From the NCBI RefSeq assembly GCF_900182985.1, contig NZ_FXUY01000001.1:4847501-4911500 (forward strand): 64,000 nt of DNA, written 5' to 3'. The DNA is from Pseudomonas helmanticensis. GTDB lineage: Bacteria; Pseudomonadota; Gammaproteobacteria; Pseudomonadales; Pseudomonadaceae. Made by a program: the position numbers and the translations under genes. The notes beneath the pieces were generated by a model, which saw nothing but the letters and a program-made list of their open reading frames with translations, had not been told where the DNA came from and did no database searches. Of the stretch, positions 19,786 to 28,211 are shown piece after piece (positions within the stretch are counted from its first letter, which is position 1; the number at the start of each line of letters is the position of its first letter).

Positions 19786-21909
19786 ATGGAATGCGCGCAA
19801 CCCCAGCCAGGTGAAGGCAGCTCTGTCCTATTGATCGTTGATGATTACCCTGAAAACCTGATCAGCATGCGCGCGTTGCTGCAGCGTCAGGATTGGCAGG
19901 TCATCACCGCTGCCTCCGGTTTCGAGGCGCTCAGCCTGTTGCTCGAACATGACGTCGATCTGGTGCTGCTGGATGTGCAGATGCCGGGCATGGACGGTTT
20001 CGAGGTCGCGCGGCTGATGCGCGGCAGCCAGCGCACACGCCTGACCCCGATCATTTTCCTCACCGCCAATGAGCAATCCCAGGATGCCGTGATCAAGGGC
20101 TATGCCAGTGGTGCGGTGGATTACCTGTTCAAACCGTTCGATCCGCAGATTCTCAAGCCCAAAGTGCAGGCATTGCTGGAGCACCAGCGTAATCGTCGCG
20201 CCTTGCAGCGTTTGAGTCATGACCTGGAAGTGGCGCGTGCCTTTAATGCCTCGGTGCTGGATAACGCCGCCGAGGGGATTCTGGTGGTGGGCGAGGACGG
20301 TTTGATCCGCTTCGCCAATCCGGCAATTTCGCGTCTGCTCAATGCGCCGGTCAAGGAGCTGGAGGGTAAGGAGTTTCTCGATTACCTGCAGAAACCGCAT
20401 GTTCCGTTGTGGGCCGATTCCGATTTTTACGCCAGCTACAAACGTGGCGAAACATTAAGACTGCACGACGCATTATTGCGTACCGCGCCCGGCCAGCAGG
20501 TGCCAGTGGCCTTGTCCTGCGCGGCGCTACCCACAGAACAACACGCGATGGTGGTGACGGTTCTCGACATGTCGGTAGTGCGCCACCTGCACCAACAGCT
20601 CGAGTTCCAGGCCGTGACCGATCCGCTGACCGGGTTGCTCAATCGCCGAGGCTTTTACCAGACTGTGGAAAACCTGCTGCTGCGCGGTGAGCGCAGCGAC
20701 AGCAGTTGGGTTCTGCTGTATCTGGACCTCGACGGTTTCAAACGGGTCAACGACTCATTAGGCCACGATGCCGGCGACCGTGTATTGCGTTGGGTTTCCG
20801 AGCAATTGAAGGCGTGCCTGCGCCCGTTCGACATTCTTGCGCGCATGGGCGGCGATGAATTCACCGCTTTGCTGGATCTGGAATTCCCGGAGCAGGCAGC
20901 GAAGATCGCCGAGAAACTCATCGAGCGTGTGTCGATCTGTCAGCAAATCGAGGGGCTGGATATCGCCCTTGGTGCGAGCATCGGCATTGCCACGTATCCG
21001 GATTGCGGTTCGAATCTCGACGGTTTGCTGCGTGCGTCCGACATTGCCATGTACGAAGCCAAGCGCGCCGGGCGTCAGCAATATCGCTTCTACGATCATG
21101 AAATGAACGGTCGCGCCCGTTCGCGCTTGATGCTTGAAGAAAGCGTGCGCACGGCCATCGAAAATCGCGATTTCAATCTGGTCTATCAGCCGCAGGTGGC
21201 GATCGACACGGGTCAGATACGCGGGTTTGAAGCGTTGTTGCGCTGGCAGCATCCCAGCGTCGGCGATGTGCCGCCGGGGCTTTTCCTGCCGTTGCTGGAA
21301 GAAGCGCGGCTGATCAGTCGGCTCGGCAGCTGGATCTATCATCGTGGCGCCGGCCAGCGCAAAGCCTGGGAAACCCTGTTTGCCGAGGATCTGGTGCTCG
21401 GCGTGAGTTTGAGCAACACCCAGTTCAGCCTGCCGAATCTGGTCACCGAGTTGCGCCAGGTCATGGAGCGGCACGCGCTGCAGCCGCGACAGCTGGAGGT
21501 CGAAGTTACCGAAGAAGCCTTGATGCAAAACCCTGACGAAACCCGCAAGCAGCTGCGTCTGCTGCGCAATCTCGGGGTGCGCGTGGCGCTCGACGACTTC
21601 GGTTCAGGGCCTTGCTCGCTGGCGCATTTGCGCGACCTTGAGCTGGATACGCTGAAGCTTGATCGGCATCTCATTGCGCGATTGCCGGACTCTGCGCGGG
21701 ATGCGTCGCTGGTGAGTACCGTGATCAACCTGTGCAAACAATACGGTTTGCTGGTGATCGCCGAAGGCGTCGAAACCATTGAGCAATATCAGTGGTTGCA
21801 AGCCCACGGCTGTGAGTACGTGCAAGGTTTCCTTGTCGCGCGGCCATTGATCGCCGAAGACGCCGCGACCTTCGCCGAGCCCTTCGACTGGAGCGCGCTG
21901 CCCGGTTGA
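19786..21909 (+). CDS. Response regulator with PAS, GGDEF and EAL domains
   Basis: The 707-residue cytoplasmic protein makes and/or degrades cyclic-di-GMP under control of a receiver domain. REC (about 12-130) has Asp19/20, phospho-acceptor Asp63, Thr93 and Lys116. A PAS-like region spans about 145-265. The GGDEF domain has an intact GGDEF (355-359) with an inhibitory RxxD five residues before it. The EAL domain (about 450-695) keeps FEALLRW, EVTEE, DDFGSG, LKLDR and AEGVET, but the usual NLS motif reads SLS (Ser541 for the metal-binding Asn). No histidine kinase is adjacent. Confidence 0.93.
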   Translation: MECAQPQPGEGSSVLLIVDDYPENLISMRALLQRQDWQVITAASGFEALSLLLEHDVDLVLLDVQMPGMDGFEVARLMRGSQRTRLTPIIFLTANEQSQDAVIKGYASGAVDYLFKPFDPQILKPKVQALLEHQRNRRALQRLSHDLEVARAFNASVLDNAAEGILVVGEDGLIRFANPAISRLLNAPVKELEGKEFLDYLQKPHVPLWADSDFYASYKRGETLRLHDALLRTAPGQQVPVALSCAALPTEQHAMVVTVLDMSVVRHLHQQLEFQAVTDPLTGLLNRRGFYQTVENLLLRGERSDSSWVLLYLDLDGFKRVNDSLGHDAGDRVLRWVSEQLKACLRPFDILARMGGDEFTALLDLEFPEQAAKIAEKLIERVSICQQIEGLDIALGASIGIATYPDCGSNLDGLLRASDIAMYEAKRAGRQQYRFYDHEMNGRARSRLMLEESVRTAIENRDFNLVYQPQVAIDTGQIRGFEALLRWQHPSVGDVPPGLFLPLLEEARLISRLGSWIYHRGAGQRKAWETLFAEDLVLGVSLSNTQFSLPNLVTELRQVMERHALQPRQLEVEVTEEALMQNPDETRKQLRLLRNLGVRVALDDFGSGPCSLAHLRDLELDTLKLDRHLIARLPDSARDASLVSTVINLCKQYGLLVIAEGVETIEQYQWLQAHGCEYVQGFLVARPLIAEDAATFAEPFDWSALPG

Positions 21910-21954
21910 ATTCGCTACACTGGCGCACCTTTTTTCGAACCGTGTCGCCCGTCC

Positions 21955-22446
21955 ATGACTGTGTTGAAGTACCTCCAGGCCTATCCCGCGCAATTACAGG
22001 ATCAGGTGCGCCAACTGATCGCCGAAGGGCGCTTGGGTGATTACCTCAATCAGCGTTATTCGGGACGGCACGATGTGCAGAGCGACAAGGCGCTGTACAG
22101 CTACGCGCTGGACCTGAAACAGGAATACCTGCGCAACGCGCCGGCCATCGATAAAGTGCTGTTCGACAACCGTCTCGACCTGACCCACCGCGCGCTGGGC
22201 CTGCACACCACGGTGTCGCGGGTGCAGGGCGGCAAGCTTAAGGCCAAGAAAGAGATTCGTATCGCCTCGTTGTTCAAGGAGGCTGCGCCGGACTTTTTGA
22301 AAATGATCGTCGTGCACGAACTGGCGCACTTCAAAGAGTCGGATCACAACAAGGCGTTTTATAAATTGTGCGAGCACATGCTGCCGGGGTATCACCAGGT
22401 CGAGTTCGATCTGCGCGTGTACCTGACCTGGCGCGACATGCAATAA
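21955..22446 (+). CDS. YgjP-like zinc metallopeptidase (DUF45)
   Basis: The 163-residue protein has HELAHFKESDH (His121, His125, His131), the HExxH plus distal His layout of the YgjP/WLM family of zinc peptidases. No signal peptide is present. Its natural substrate is unknown. It starts 45 bases after the GGDEF-EAL gene on the same strand and may be co-transcribed. Confidence 0.85.
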   Translation: MTVLKYLQAYPAQLQDQVRQLIAEGRLGDYLNQRYSGRHDVQSDKALYSYALDLKQEYLRNAPAIDKVLFDNRLDLTHRALGLHTTVSRVQGGKLKAKKEIRIASLFKEAAPDFLKMIVVHELAHFKESDHNKAFYKLCEHMLPGYHQVEFDLRVYLTWRDMQ

Positions 22447-22467
22447 ACATCAAAAAATCACCACCCC

Positions 22468-22499
22468 TGTAGGCGCTGTCGCAGGCTGCGATCTTTTGA
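22468..22499 (+). repeat. Single REP arm, family A
   Basis: One family-A arm, TGTAGGCGCTGTCGCAGGCT.., without an inverted partner, lies between the YgjP gene and a small winged-helix gene. Confidence 0.8.
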
Positions 22500-22523
22500 C
22501 TTTCTAATCAACGGGGCCCATGC

Positions 22524-22820
22524 ATGGACGTAAGCAAGACCAAAAGCAGTTTCTACCGCCGCCTCTACGTCGCCTACCTGATCGACAGCGGTCTGGCCCC
22601 GAGCGTGCCGACGCTGACCGAAGTCACCGGCATGCCCCGACGCACGGCGCAGGACACGATTGCGGCGTTGGCGGATCTGGATATCGTCTGTGAATTCGAG
22701 CAGGAAGAGGGCGCGCGTAATCACGCCGGGCGCTATCGGATTCGCGAGTGGGGGGCGATTGATCGCGGGTGGATCGAGCGCAATTTGCGGCAGATCAAGG
22801 CAGTTCTTGAATATCCCTGA
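22524..22820 (+). CDS. Small winged-helix DNA-binding protein
   Basis: This 98-residue protein looks like a compact winged helix: SVPTLTEVTGMPRRTAQDTIAALADL resembles a helix-turn-helix with an Arg-rich recognition helix, followed by a wing-like EFEQEEGARNHAGRYRI. It has no ligand-binding or dimerisation domain. I do not recognise a named family, and neighbours give no clue to its targets. Confidence 0.7.
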   Translation: MDVSKTKSSFYRRLYVAYLIDSGLAPSVPTLTEVTGMPRRTAQDTIAALADLDIVCEFEQEEGARNHAGRYRIREWGAIDRGWIERNLRQIKAVLEYP

Positions 22821-22844
22821 GTCCTGCGGCGCCTGAGCTGACGC

Positions 22845-22912
22845 CTTCGCGAGCAGGCTCGCTCCCACAGTTGGAATGCGTTTCCCTGTGGGAGCGAGCC
22901 TGCTCGCGAAGG
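22845..22912. repeat. REPIN-type inverted repeat, family B variant
   Basis: Arms of the type TGTGGGAGCGAGCCTGCTCG face each other around GGAATGCGTTTCC, between the convergent winged-helix and elaA genes. Confidence 0.93.
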
Positions 22913-22917
22913 GGCAC

Positions 22918-23370
22918 TTAAGGGCGACGCATCCCGATATGCGGAATGTCATCCTCCAGATATTCCTCACCTGCGACGACAAACCCGTACTTGCCGTAAT
23001 ACCCCTGCAAATGCGCCTGCGCCGACAGATAGATCGGCACTTGCGGCCAATGCTTCTCGGCCTGTTTCAGCGCTTGCTCCATCATTTCGTGCCCGAGCCC
23101 TTTGCCACGCCCCTGCGGTGCGGTAATCACGCGGCCGATCACCACGTCACCGCCCTGAGACTCCGGATCAAGCAGGCGCAGGTACGCCATCAACTGGTCA
23201 TCCTCCCAACCCATCAAATGGTAGGTATCACCTTCCAGATCCTGGCCGTCGAGGTCCGGGTAGGCGCATTTCTGTTCGACCACGAACACGTCCGAACGCA
23301 GTTTCAACAGCGCATACAGCTGTTCCTTGCCCAAGTCGCTGTGATGTTTGCAGATCCACTCGATTGTCAT
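22918..23370 (-). CDS. elaA: GNAT-family N-acetyltransferase, ElaA type
   Basis: The 150-residue protein matches ElaA: RSDVFVVEQKCAYPDLDGQD near the N-terminus, the acetyl-CoA pyrophosphate loop VITAPQGRGKGLGHEMM (about residues 82-98), and YYGKYGFVVAGEEYLEDDIPH at the C-terminus. The acceptor of ElaA is not established. It is monocistronic and faces a repeat at its 3' end. Confidence 0.9.
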   Translation of the reverse strand: MTIEWICKHHSDLGKEQLYALLKLRSDVFVVEQKCAYPDLDGQDLEGDTYHLMGWEDDQLMAYLRLLDPESQGGDVVIGRVITAPQGRGKGLGHEMMEQALKQAEKHWPQVPIYLSAQAHLQGYYGKYGFVVAGEEYLEDDIPHIGMRRP

Positions 23371-23626
23371 TTGCCGATTCCTTGAACAGATCGCCCGATA
23401 CTAAGCGCAGACGTCGAGGATGTCTGTATGGCGTAAGAGTCTGTGACAAAGATCAAAATGCCATCATTCCTTTCTCGCGATGCAGGGTTCTTTGTGTAAT
23501 CTGCTGGAGAGCGCTGTGCACTGACTGCAATGAGCTAATGTTAGGGCCTGGGTTTTGCCGGTAAGGGGCCTTGGGGTTTTGACTGAAAACACGCCGGGCA
23601 TTTCCGCCCGCTAAGGATTTTCAAGC

Positions 23627-24364
23627 ATGCCGCGATTGCATCGAGCCTTTGCTTTGATCGGATTGCTGTTGCTGAGTCAAAGCGCTGCAGCGGAAAAGCT
23701 GCGGCTGGTGTTTGATATCTGGCCGCCCTTTACCGATGACACACTGGTCAATGGTGGCCTGGCCACCGACATTGTCAGCACCGCGCTGGCCCGGGCCGGT
23801 TACGCCAGCGATTATGAACAAGTGCCTTGGGCGCGGGCGCTGCTGGGGGTTGGCGAAGGGCGTTACGACGTGTTGGTCAACGCCTGGTACAACGACGAGC
23901 GCACGAAGCTCGGGCAGTTTTCCGCTGAGTATCTGCTCAACCGCATCCGCTTTCTGAAGCGCAAAGACACGCCGCTCGACTATTCCAGCTTGCAGCAACT
24001 GCACACCTATCCGATTGCCGTTGTGCGCGGTTATGCCTATTCGGCGCCGTTCGACGCCGACACGGCGTTGCAGAAAGTCCCTGTGCATAACTTCGCCATG
24101 GCCGTGCGCATGCTTGCGGCGGATCGGGTCAAGTTGACGCTGGAGGATGAGTATGTCGCGAAGTATTACCTGGCGCGCGAATCCGCCAAGGTGCGCAACG
24201 CGGTGGAGTTTTTGCCCAAGCCGTTGAGCGAGAACAGCCTGCACATATTGGTCAGCCTGAAGAATCCGCAACATGAGCAGATTGTCGCGGGGTTTGATAA
24301 GGCGATTGCGGCGATGAAGGCGGATGGCAGTTATGATCGGCTGCTTCGCCAGCATGGGATGTGA
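23627..24364 (+). CDS. Periplasmic solute-binding protein (SBP_bac_3 family)
   Basis: The 245-residue protein has a cleavable signal (MPRLHRAFALIGLLLLSQSAAA) and a two-lobed amino-acid-binding fold beginning LRLVFDIWPPFTDD, a sequence typical of orphan transporter-substrate-binding domain proteins in Pseudomonas. No ABC permease or ATPase is adjacent, so it is an orphan or a sensor-like binding protein. The ligand is unknown. CTAAGGATTTTCAAGC precedes the ATG. Confidence 0.85.
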   Translation: MPRLHRAFALIGLLLLSQSAAAEKLRLVFDIWPPFTDDTLVNGGLATDIVSTALARAGYASDYEQVPWARALLGVGEGRYDVLVNAWYNDERTKLGQFSAEYLLNRIRFLKRKDTPLDYSSLQQLHTYPIAVVRGYAYSAPFDADTALQKVPVHNFAMAVRMLAADRVKLTLEDEYVAKYYLARESAKVRNAVEFLPKPLSENSLHILVSLKNPQHEQIVAGFDKAIAAMKADGSYDRLLRQHGM

Positions 24365-24400
24365 GGGATAATCCAGAATCTTCGGTGCGGCAGATGGCCC

Positions 24401-24468
24401 CATCGCGAGCAGGCTCATTCCTACAATTTGGAATGCGATCCCCTGTAGGCGTGAGCCTGCTCGCGATG
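24401..24468. repeat. REPIN-type inverted repeat, family B
   Basis: Arms ATCGCGAGCAGGCTCATTCC and complement lie around GGAATGCGATCC, between the convergent solute-binding and yccS genes. Confidence 0.93.
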
Positions 24469-24476
24469 ACTCCCTG

Positions 24477-26669
24477 TCAGCCAGCACTAACCTCACTGGT
24501 GTCCTTGATCAGGTGCGCCGCCAAGGTACGCAAGGGGCCCAACTGCCGACAAATCAACGCCAATTGCGTCTGCACCAACCGCTGCCCTTCATCAATCTCG
24601 TCGGCCATTTGTTCCAGCTCATTGGCCAGCGCTTCTTCTTCGTCACTCTGAATCGCAATAGGCTCTTTGCTCGCCAGACCTTGAGCAATTTCATCGATAC
24701 TCGCCGCCAGTTTCACCCCGGCGCCATCAATCAGATGCTCGCGCACCTCCGCCGGCAACTGCGTCTCGCGATGGGCACCCAGCCCTGACAGATAACTCAA
24801 CAAGGTGTGCGACAGCACCAGGAAGCGGAAACCCACGTCCGCTTCCTTCCTGAAATGCCCCGGCTCCATGAGCATGTTCGCCAGCGTCGTCGACAGCGCG
24901 GCGTCGGCGTTGTGCGCATTGCGTCGCGCCAGTCGGTAGGCGAGATCATCACTTTTGCCTGCGGCGTATTGCTGCATGATCTGCCGTAGATAGATGCTGT
25001 TGCAGGTCAGGGTGTTGGCCAGCACTTTGTTCAGGCGTCGACCCTGCCAGTCCGGCAGGAACAGCAACACGGTCAACCCTGCGATCAGGCTGCCGAGCAA
25101 GGTATCGAACAGCCGTGGCAGGAACAGCCCGTAACCATCGCCGACCTGGTTGAAGCAGAACAGCACCATGATGGTGATCGCCGCCGTCGCCAGGGTGTAA
25201 CGGGTGGTGCGGTTGGTGAAGAACACCACGCCGGCGGCGATGGCGAAACACGACTGCACCAGCGGGCTCGGGAACAGATCGAACAACGCCCACGCCACGG
25301 TCAGGCCGATGGCCGTGCCGAAGATCCGCTGACCGAGTTTGCGTCGGGTCGCGCCGTAGTTCGGCTGGCAGACGAACAGTGTGGTGAGGATGATCCAGTA
25401 ACCTTGCGACGGGTGAATCAAGTGCACCATGCCGTAGCCGATACTCAATGCCAGCGGCAGGCGCAGGGCATGACGGAAGAGCAAAGAGGTCGGCGTCAGT
25501 TGTGTGCGCAGGCGAATCCAGACGTCCTTGAAGTTGCGCGGTGAGCGGTCGAGCAGGCTGCTGTCGGTGGCATCGGCCAGGGCGTCCGGGTTGCTTGCGT
25601 CACTGAGCAAGCGGTCGAGCGTGCCGAGGTTGGCCGCCAGTGCGCGCAGCGAACGCAGCAGGCCGCGCCAGGCCGGGTTGCTCTGGATGCGCAGGTGTTC
25701 GAGAGAGGCGTCGAGGTCGCTCAGGGCTTCGGCGAAACTCGCGTCGTAAATGAACGGCTGACGCATCTGGATCGATTCGGCCAATGCGCGGCAGGCCTTG
25801 CCTTGCTGGCGCAGCAGGCGCTGGCAGCGGAACAGCACGTCACTGTGGAAAAACGCATCAGCGAGGGCGTTGTACGGATAGTGCGAAGAACTGGCGCGTT
25901 CGTGGATGTCCTGAGCGAGGAAGTACAGCTTCAGGTAACGGCTGACTTTCGAGCCGGGACGACCGTTGCCGACCCGGTGCAGGATGATTTCCTTGGCACT
26001 GTTCAGAGCCGCCACCACGCGACCGTTTTGCTGGGCCAGTTCCAGACGTCGCGCTTCGACGTCCATCTGCCTAATCGGTTCGAACAGCGAGGATTTCAGC
26101 TTCAAGTAAAAGCCCAGTTCGCGGAACAGTCGCGCCAGACTTTGCTGCACCGGTTGATTGGAAAACAGCGCCTGCCACAGCACCGAGAGCAAGCCGTACC
26201 ACGCGGCACCGGCGACCAGCAGCATCGGTTCATGCCAGAAATCGGTGACCGCGCCACCGCGCTGATCGACGCCGATCATGGTGTACACCGACAGAATCAG
26301 CGTCGCCGAAGCAATCGCCCCGTAACGCTCGCCGAGCGCGCCGAGCATGGTCAGGCCGAAACTCGCCAGCGCCAGGGCGATGGCAAACACGATGGGGTAG
26401 GGGAAGAGCAATTCCACCGACAGCGCAGCGATGCTGAAGCACACCAGCGTCACGGCGAGGGCATTGAGGCGGCCCTGCCAACTGTCGTCGGTTTCGGCCA
26501 GGGCGCTGGCGATAATCCCCAGGAACAACGGGATTAACAGGCCCATTTCATCCTGATACCAACACAGCGCCATGCTGCCGGTCAGGGCGATGAACACCCG
26601 CACGCTGTAGCTGAATTTATCCAGCGCCCACAGGCGCCGCAAAGACTGACGAAACGAGGTCGAGGACAT
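24477..26669 (-). CDS. yccS: YccS/FUSC-family inner-membrane protein
   Basis: The 730-residue protein has two hydrophobic blocks (about residues 20-165 and 395-545), each with several membrane helices, separated and followed by soluble helical regions. This is the layout of YccS and related aromatic-acid exporter/fusaric acid resistance proteins; the second block holds HPSQGYWIILTTLFVCQPNY, a family signature. The transported substrate of YccS is not known. It is transcribed alone and begins just before a repeat. Confidence 0.9.
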   Translation of the reverse strand: MSSTSFRQSLRRLWALDKFSYSVRVFIALTGSMALCWYQDEMGLLIPLFLGIIASALAETDDSWQGRLNALAVTLVCFSIAALSVELLFPYPIVFAIALALASFGLTMLGALGERYGAIASATLILSVYTMIGVDQRGGAVTDFWHEPMLLVAGAAWYGLLSVLWQALFSNQPVQQSLARLFRELGFYLKLKSSLFEPIRQMDVEARRLELAQQNGRVVAALNSAKEIILHRVGNGRPGSKVSRYLKLYFLAQDIHERASSSHYPYNALADAFFHSDVLFRCQRLLRQQGKACRALAESIQMRQPFIYDASFAEALSDLDASLEHLRIQSNPAWRGLLRSLRALAANLGTLDRLLSDASNPDALADATDSSLLDRSPRNFKDVWIRLRTQLTPTSLLFRHALRLPLALSIGYGMVHLIHPSQGYWIILTTLFVCQPNYGATRRKLGQRIFGTAIGLTVAWALFDLFPSPLVQSCFAIAAGVVFFTNRTTRYTLATAAITIMVLFCFNQVGDGYGLFLPRLFDTLLGSLIAGLTVLLFLPDWQGRRLNKVLANTLTCNSIYLRQIMQQYAAGKSDDLAYRLARRNAHNADAALSTTLANMLMEPGHFRKEADVGFRFLVLSHTLLSYLSGLGAHRETQLPAEVREHLIDGAGVKLAASIDEIAQGLASKEPIAIQSDEEEALANELEQMADEIDEGQRLVQTQLALICRQLGPLRTLAAHLIKDTSEVSAG

Positions 26670-26784
26670 GAAGTGCGAAGGCCTTCCGAGGCGATGCCGC
26701 TAAATTGAGCCAGTAATGACGCCGACGCAATGGCGGCGATCACATCTGACAGCAAAAAGTGTTCCTTGATCGCCCGCTACCCCC

Positions 26785-26883
26785 TGTAGGAGCTGCCGAA
26801 GGCTCGGGCCGCGATCGGACGATCTTTTGATCCTGTTTTTCAAGATCAAGATCAAAAGATCGCAGCCTGCGGCAGCTCCTACA
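26785..26883. repeat. REPIN-type inverted repeat, family A, with an arm insertion
   Basis: The right arm is intact. The left arm is split after GGAGCTGCCGAAGGCT by about 15 extra bases (CGGGCCGCGATCGGA) before GATCTTTTGATC. It looks like a decaying or duplicated arm. Confidence 0.88.
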
Positions 26884-26901
26884 GGGGGAGTGTTGTTTCG
26901 G

Positions 26902-28080
26902 TCAGGCGTACTGCGCTGCAGCGTAGCCGGAGGCCCAGGCCCACTGGAAGTTGAAGCCGCCCAGGTGGCCGGTGACGTCGAGCACTTCGCCGATAAAGTA
27001 CAGGCCGGGGCTTTTCAGCGATTCCATAGTCTTGGAGGATACTTCGCGGGTATCGACGCCGCCGAGTGTTACCTCGGCCGTGCGATAACCTTCAGTCCCC
27101 GCCGGTACGACTTTCCAGCTGCCGAGCTTCTCGGCGATCTCCGCCAGCTCAGCATGGGTGTACTGCTTCATCGGCTTGGACACGAACCAGTTGTCCGCGA
27201 GCAGATTGGCCATCTTCTTGGTGAAAATCTCTCCAAGCAGGGTTTTCAATTCACTGTTCGGACGCTCGGCTACTTGCTCTTGCAGCCAGCTCGCCGCGTC
27301 GTGATCCGGCAGCAGGTTGATCTCCACCGTATCGCCAGATTCCCAGAACGAGGAAATCTGCAAAATCGCCGGGCCGCTGAGGCCGCGGTGCGTAAACAGG
27401 ATGTTCTCGCGAAAGCTCTGATCGTTGCAGCTGACCAGACAATCCACCGACGTCCCGGACAGCTCGGTGCACAATTCCTTGAGCTGATCAGTGATAGTGA
27501 ACGGCACCAGCCCGGCGCGGGTCGGCAGCAATTCATGGCCGAACTGCTTGGCCACCTGATAACCAAAACCAGTGGCGCCCAGCGTCGGAATCGACAACCC
27601 ACCAGTGGCGATCACCAGCGACTGGCACTGGACTTGGCCGAGAGTAGTGTCGAGCAGGTAACCGTTCTCGACTTTCTCGATGGTCTGGATCGACGTGTCG
27701 AGGTGCAGCTCGACGCCGACCTGATCGCACTCGGTCAGGAGCATTTCGAGGATGTCGCTGGATTTGTTATCGCAGAACAGCTGGCCGAGTTTTTTCTCGT
27801 GGTACGGCACGGCGTGTTTGCCGACCATGCCGATGAAATCCCACTGGGTATAACGCGCCAGTGCAGATTTGCAGAAGTGGGCATTCTGCGAGAGGAAATT
27901 GCTCGGCTCGGTGTACATGTTGGTGAAATTGCAGCGGCCACCGCCCGACATCAGGATTTTCTTGCCGGCCTTGTTCGCGTGGTCGAGCAGCAACACCTGA
28001 CGCCCACGCCCGGCGGCGGTCAGTGCACACATCAACCCAGCGGCGCCAGCGCCAATGATCACGACTTCGGTAGAGCGCAA
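26902..28080 (-). CDS. RdsA/BaiN-family FAD-dependent oxidoreductase
   Basis: The 392-residue flavoprotein has the FAD-binding EVVIIGAGAAGLMCALTA at its N-terminus, GKKILMSGGGRCNFTNM, and the C-terminal HI0933 family end (GLYFIGEVLDVTGHLGGFNFQWA). The reaction is uncertain; E. coli RdsA (YhiN) and BaiN are relatives. I place the start at TTG 28080, 7 bases after GAGGA. The frame is open to ATG 28134, but those codons translate the neighbouring repeat and lack a ribosome site. Confidence 0.85.
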   Translation of the reverse strand: MRSTEVVIIGAGAAGLMCALTAAGRGRQVLLLDHANKAGKKILMSGGGRCNFTNMYTEPSNFLSQNAHFCKSALARYTQWDFIGMVGKHAVPYHEKKLGQLFCDNKSSDILEMLLTECDQVGVELHLDTSIQTIEKVENGYLLDTTLGQVQCQSLVIATGGLSIPTLGATGFGYQVAKQFGHELLPTRAGLVPFTITDQLKELCTELSGTSVDCLVSCNDQSFRENILFTHRGLSGPAILQISSFWESGDTVEINLLPDHDAASWLQEQVAERPNSELKTLLGEIFTKKMANLLADNWFVSKPMKQYTHAELAEIAEKLGSWKVVPAGTEGYRTAEVTLGGVDTREVSSKTMESLKSPGLYFIGEVLDVTGHLGGFNFQWAWASGYAAAQYA

Positions 28081-28098
28081 AACGGTGTCCTCACACAA

Positions 28099-28209
28099 TG
28101 ATCGTTCCCACGCTCTGCGTGGGAATGCCGCCATGGACGCTCTGCGTCCGTTGTTATGTGACGCGGAGCGTCACGGGATGCATTCCCACGCAGAGCGTGG
28201 GAACGATCA
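28099..28209. repeat. Long inverted repeat, family C (CGTTCCCACGCTCTGCGTGGGAA)
   Basis: Each end is itself a palindrome (TTCCCACGCTCTGCGTGGGAA) and the centre is a further inverted pair (GACGCTCTGCGTC and GACGCGGAGCGTC). Copies lie at 31.4, 34.4, 41.1, 47.7 and 60.3 kb. It separates the dbpA and RdsA genes. Confidence 0.95.
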
Positions 28210-28211
28210 GG

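Noticed and set aside
28099..28209. Regularly repeated palindromes as a CRISPR array
   Set aside because: Copies are dispersed kilobases apart, internally palindromic and without unique spacers in series.
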